From Micrasema longulum (lineage: Eukaryota > Arthropoda > Insecta > Trichoptera > Brachycentridae), in the NCBI GenBank assembly GCA_022494885.1, contig JAGVSM010004264.1, forward strand, positions 29,017 to 93,016: a stretch of 64,000 nucleotides of DNA, read 5' to 3'. A program made the position numbers and the translations under genes. Each line of letters opens with the position of its first letter. Positions within the stretch are counted from its first letter, which is position 1. This document shows, one piece after another, positions 61,630 to 64,000 of this stretch. Under the pieces are notes generated by a model that saw only the letters and a list, made by a program, of their open reading frames with translations, searched no databases and was not told where the DNA came from.

Positions 61630-61745
61630 GAAATTTAGGCATTTACAGGCATTATTACCTGTTATTAGGTGGTTTAAGTAATCACTTTCACAGTTTGTAA
61701 CATTTGCTACTCTGCCTTATGCTTGTGATTTCCACATCACAAAAA
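61630..61745 (+). repeat. Foldback D, left arm, diverged
   Basis: TTTAGGCATTTACAGGCATT, TTATTAGGTGGTTTAAGTAA, AGTTTGTAACATTTGCTACT. It follows directly on the AAGAAGAA tail of the RTE LINE, so that LINE probably inserted into this D copy. Confidence 0.7.
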
Positions 61746-62010
61746 AATTAAGATATATATTATATTCTCGTATGCAGTCAAAGCAGGACTACTTTCACAT
61801 TATTTGATACTTCATCACAGGCGACATCTGTCGACTTCTTGGTGAAGTTTTTCTAAAGTTATATAAATATATTCTTTTTATCTCTGTTCAGGCGGATAAA
61901 GAAGAAAGTTAGCTCGATGTGTGAAATAGATCCAGAAACCTGGACGAGTATTTTCGATTCGATGGCAGCTCTCTGGCAAATATCATAAAATAGAAAATCG
62001 AGTGGAGATA

Positions 62011-62258
62011 AGTCCGCCTCGTCGTATATTGGTTGGGGTCTTCGCCTACCATTTTTGGGATCCTGGGTCTGGCAGAGTGGCTGTGAAATATTGATTTTAA
62101 AGGTTGTTTAAACTGCAATATGTCTATTGTTCCTGGACGTGTACCTGAAGCGTAGGACTAAAATTGCAGCAGTTAAAGTCTTGTCAAATCACGATAACAT
62201 TGCAATTAGTTTCCTTATGTAGTTCTATATGCACTAAAATACGGATAAGAAACGAAAA
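62011..62258 (+). mobile_element. SINE B, old diverged copy
   Basis: AGTCCGCCTCGTCGTATATT, GGATCCTGGGTCTGGCAGAG, TGAAATATTGATTTTAAAGG, CGTGTACCTGAAGCGTAGGA. It is closer to the head of the composite at 16655 (CCGCCTCGT, ATATTGATTTT) than to the young B copies. Confidence 0.6.
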
Positions 62259-62354
62259 ATAACTTTAAAATACATGTGGAAATCCGTCTCAATTTATGTT
62301 AAAATTTTATTTGTTATGTGTATACAGGTGGCCAAACACTTGACATAAAAAATA

Positions 62355-62499
62355 TAGGAGGTAGAACACCCCAAGGGCTGTAAAAACAAGGCAAATGTGT
62401 TTAATGAATTGTGAACCGTTTCTAAGATATATATTTTTTATTGTTTTTTTTAAGTTTACGAGTATTACACCACTGCCCTTGGGGTGTTCTACCCCCTAC
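62355..62499. repeat. Hairpin, 24-bp arms
   Basis: TAGGAGGTAGAACACCCCAA, GGGC facing GCCCTTGGGGTGTTCTACCC, CCTA; the loop of about 95 bp includes a T-run. MITE-like. Confidence 0.75.
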
Positions 62500-62705
62500 A
62501 ATTATACAACATTTGATGTTATTCCTATATGAATTATGATATGAATTATTGTATATGAATTATTTTTATAATTATTTACATATTGTTTGTTTTGGTACGA
62601 AAAGGCCTGAATAAATAATAATAAAAACAACAAAAATCAGAAATGAGCGATATTTTGTAGCAATTTTGGCTTAAAAATAAAATTATTATTTTTAATAAAA
62701 AACAT

Positions 62706-63130
62706 TAGGCATAAATTTGCTGCAACGGAGAGGGAAAACATTTAGAGAAGGGAATATGGAAGTCTAGGCATATACAGGGCTTATGACCTGTCATTGGCTG
62801 GTTCAAGTGGCCATTTTACACACTGTGTAACATTTACCATTCTACCTATTTTTAAACCTTCACATTTCCTTAACACTTCCATTTGTTGACTTTTGTGAAG
62901 TTAAAGAGCTGAAAGCTTTATCAGAATGATAAAATGCTAAATGCCACTTAGTGTGTAAAGTGGCCACTTGAGCCAACTAATGACAGGTTAGAGGCCCTGT
63001 AAATGCTAAGACTTTCATATTGCCATCTCAAAATGTTTCCCTCTCTGTTGCAAAAACAATTATCTAAATAACTCCCTAGGGAAAAAATCTAGCCTATCTA
63101 CAAACATTTGGACATACTCAAAACATTGTA
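62706..63130. repeat. Foldback D (CCTAGGG subtype), complete two-armed copy
   Basis: Left: AAATTTGCTGCAACGGAGAG, GGCATATACAGGGCTTATGA, TTCAAGTGGCCATTTTACAC. Right: AGTGTGTAAAGTGGCCACTT, TGACAGGTTAGAGGCCCTGT, GTTTCCCTCTCTGTTGCAAA, then the outer end ACTCCCTAGGGAAAAAATCT, ACATACTCAAAACATTG. The left outer end is missing. Confidence 0.9.
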
Positions 63131-63339
63131 GATTAGGCATTTTCCTGTGAAAGTTACTGTTAACAATTTAGTGCCGAGCACAAACAACATTTATTTTTTT
63201 AGTAATCTAAGGCTGTGAATTTTAACTTGGTTGGAGCACTATTTTATAAAAATGAGTTTATAACTCAAATTTTAAATACCGTCGATTTTTTATGATTTCA
63301 CGGAAAAACACGAAAATTATTTATACATATATGTATATT

Positions 63340-63735
63340 TATTTTTAAAGCAGCGCTGCGATCGCAGTTACGCGCATGCGTGGTACTTAGATTGACCAAT
63401 TGAGGAGTTGACGCCATTATGAGTTGGCTGACTGTTGTGTACGCTTTGTGGTGCTTGTTTGAAATGCCGAATAAAATTTTGAATCCCGCAGCTGTAAGGT
63501 ATATAATTAATGAACTTCATGCGAAGAAAATTAAACCAGTTCCATTCATCAACAAATCTATAAATATAAGTGAGAAGTACACTGTAAAAAAAAAAACGTG
63601 GATAAAATATCTCTTCAGATACATACAAATTTGCTATGCAACAAAAATATTATACAATTTATGTAATTTTTTCCGTGGAAACATAAAAAATAAAAATATT
63701 AATAATAAAAAAAAAAGTAAACAGTGCGTTTAGAT
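63340..63735 (+). other. Candidate host gene start: 104-codon ORF with G+C-richer upstream
   Basis: The ORF 63419-63733 opens with MSWLTVVYALWCLFEMPNK (hydrophobic first 15 residues), continues into KILNPAAVRYIINELHAKK, and becomes Lys/Asn-rich and chance-like after about residue 75. Upstream 63348-63420 is G+C-richer, with CGCGCATGCG (NRF1-like palindrome) and CGCCATTATGAG around the ATG. AAGGTATAT at 63496-63504 could be a 5' splice site after about 26 codons. There is no known domain. It may be a first exon, or only chance; an 86-codon ORF overlaps on the other strand. Confidence 0.25.
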
Positions 63736-64000
63736 GTTTAATATCTTATGTATATTAACCCTTCGAAGTCTAAAGGGGATATCTAGGATCTCCCAGGTAG
63801 CATATTTTTTTCAATAACTTTTTTGTTAAATATCACATTGATTTTATTTTTTCCATAATTCCACCCAATAATGTTCAGAATGTATTAAAATTATTCAAAT
63901 ATTTTTCGGCTGAATACTTTCAATAATAACTCACGTTTGTCTTTGTTTTCCCCCCATGCAAACAGCAAACATTACAATTCATTTACTCTACAGTTTAATA
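63736..64000. other. AT-rich, nothing recognised
   Basis: No ORF or repeat. Confidence 0.5.

Noticed and set aside
1..64000. CRISPR array, prokaryotic operons or organellar genes
   Set aside because: The repeats have no regular spacers, and no Shine-Dalgarno-led gene order or organellar coding sequence is seen; all features fit eukaryotic nuclear repeats.

Overview
The window looks like nuclear DNA of a large, repeat-rich arthropod genome, most likely an insect. It is AT-rich, carries many 5'-truncated non-LTR retrotransposons (LINEs) of RTE-like and CR1/jockey-like type, several tRNA-headed SINE families, a Penelope-like fragment and many foldback or MITE-like elements. No bacterial, organellar or viral gene organisation is visible. 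I could not identify the species from sequence alone. No intact host gene, rRNA or functional tRNA gene was found. Nearly every recognisable protein signature is the C-terminal part of a decayed LINE reverse transcriptase, broken by stops and frameshifts.

Layout. 0-9.4 kb: LINE ends (25-690, 2270-2625), a 3' repeat (2660-3215), a microsatellite-bearing composite repeat (3724-4710), a mariner-type MITE (5236-5533), a 365-bp GGAGAGA array (6720-7085), two LINE ends (7225-8015), two tRNA-headed SINEs and an orphan LINE tail. 10-20.6 kb: interrupted foldbacks, three LINE remnants of which two keep the YADD motif (12.0-13.1 and 19.7-20.6 kb), SINE-B copies, and an inverted near-copy of the 3.7-4.5 kb repeat. 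20.8-33 kb: repeat F, LINE tails, a GC-rich hairpin (22186-22385), SINE and RTE tails, a Penelope-like fragment (28246-28930) and three adjacent minus-strand LINE ends (31335-33165). 33-44 kb: foldbacks, LINE ends and SINE-B copies. 44-52.3 kb: foldbacks, a divergent pair of LINE ends around a hairpin, a FADD-bearing LINE (47524-48515) and a 663-bp foldback. 52.6-63.1 kb: a dense cluster of one modular foldback family (here 'D') with an 89-bp tandem array, plus a helitron-like fragment and an RTE end.

The elements do not form a pathway. They record layered transposition: LINEs supply the 3' tails that recur as orphan copies or on SINE-like elements, and later insertions split earlier foldbacks. 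The best example is a LINE end with an 18-bp target-site duplication inside a D foldback at 10.4-10.6 kb. The only weak hint of host coding sequence is a more GC-rich start and 104-codon ORF near 63.34-63.73 kb. The family letters (SINE A-C, foldbacks D, E, H and S, repeats F, G, I, J, L, M, N, O, P and Q) are labels made up for this window, not database names.
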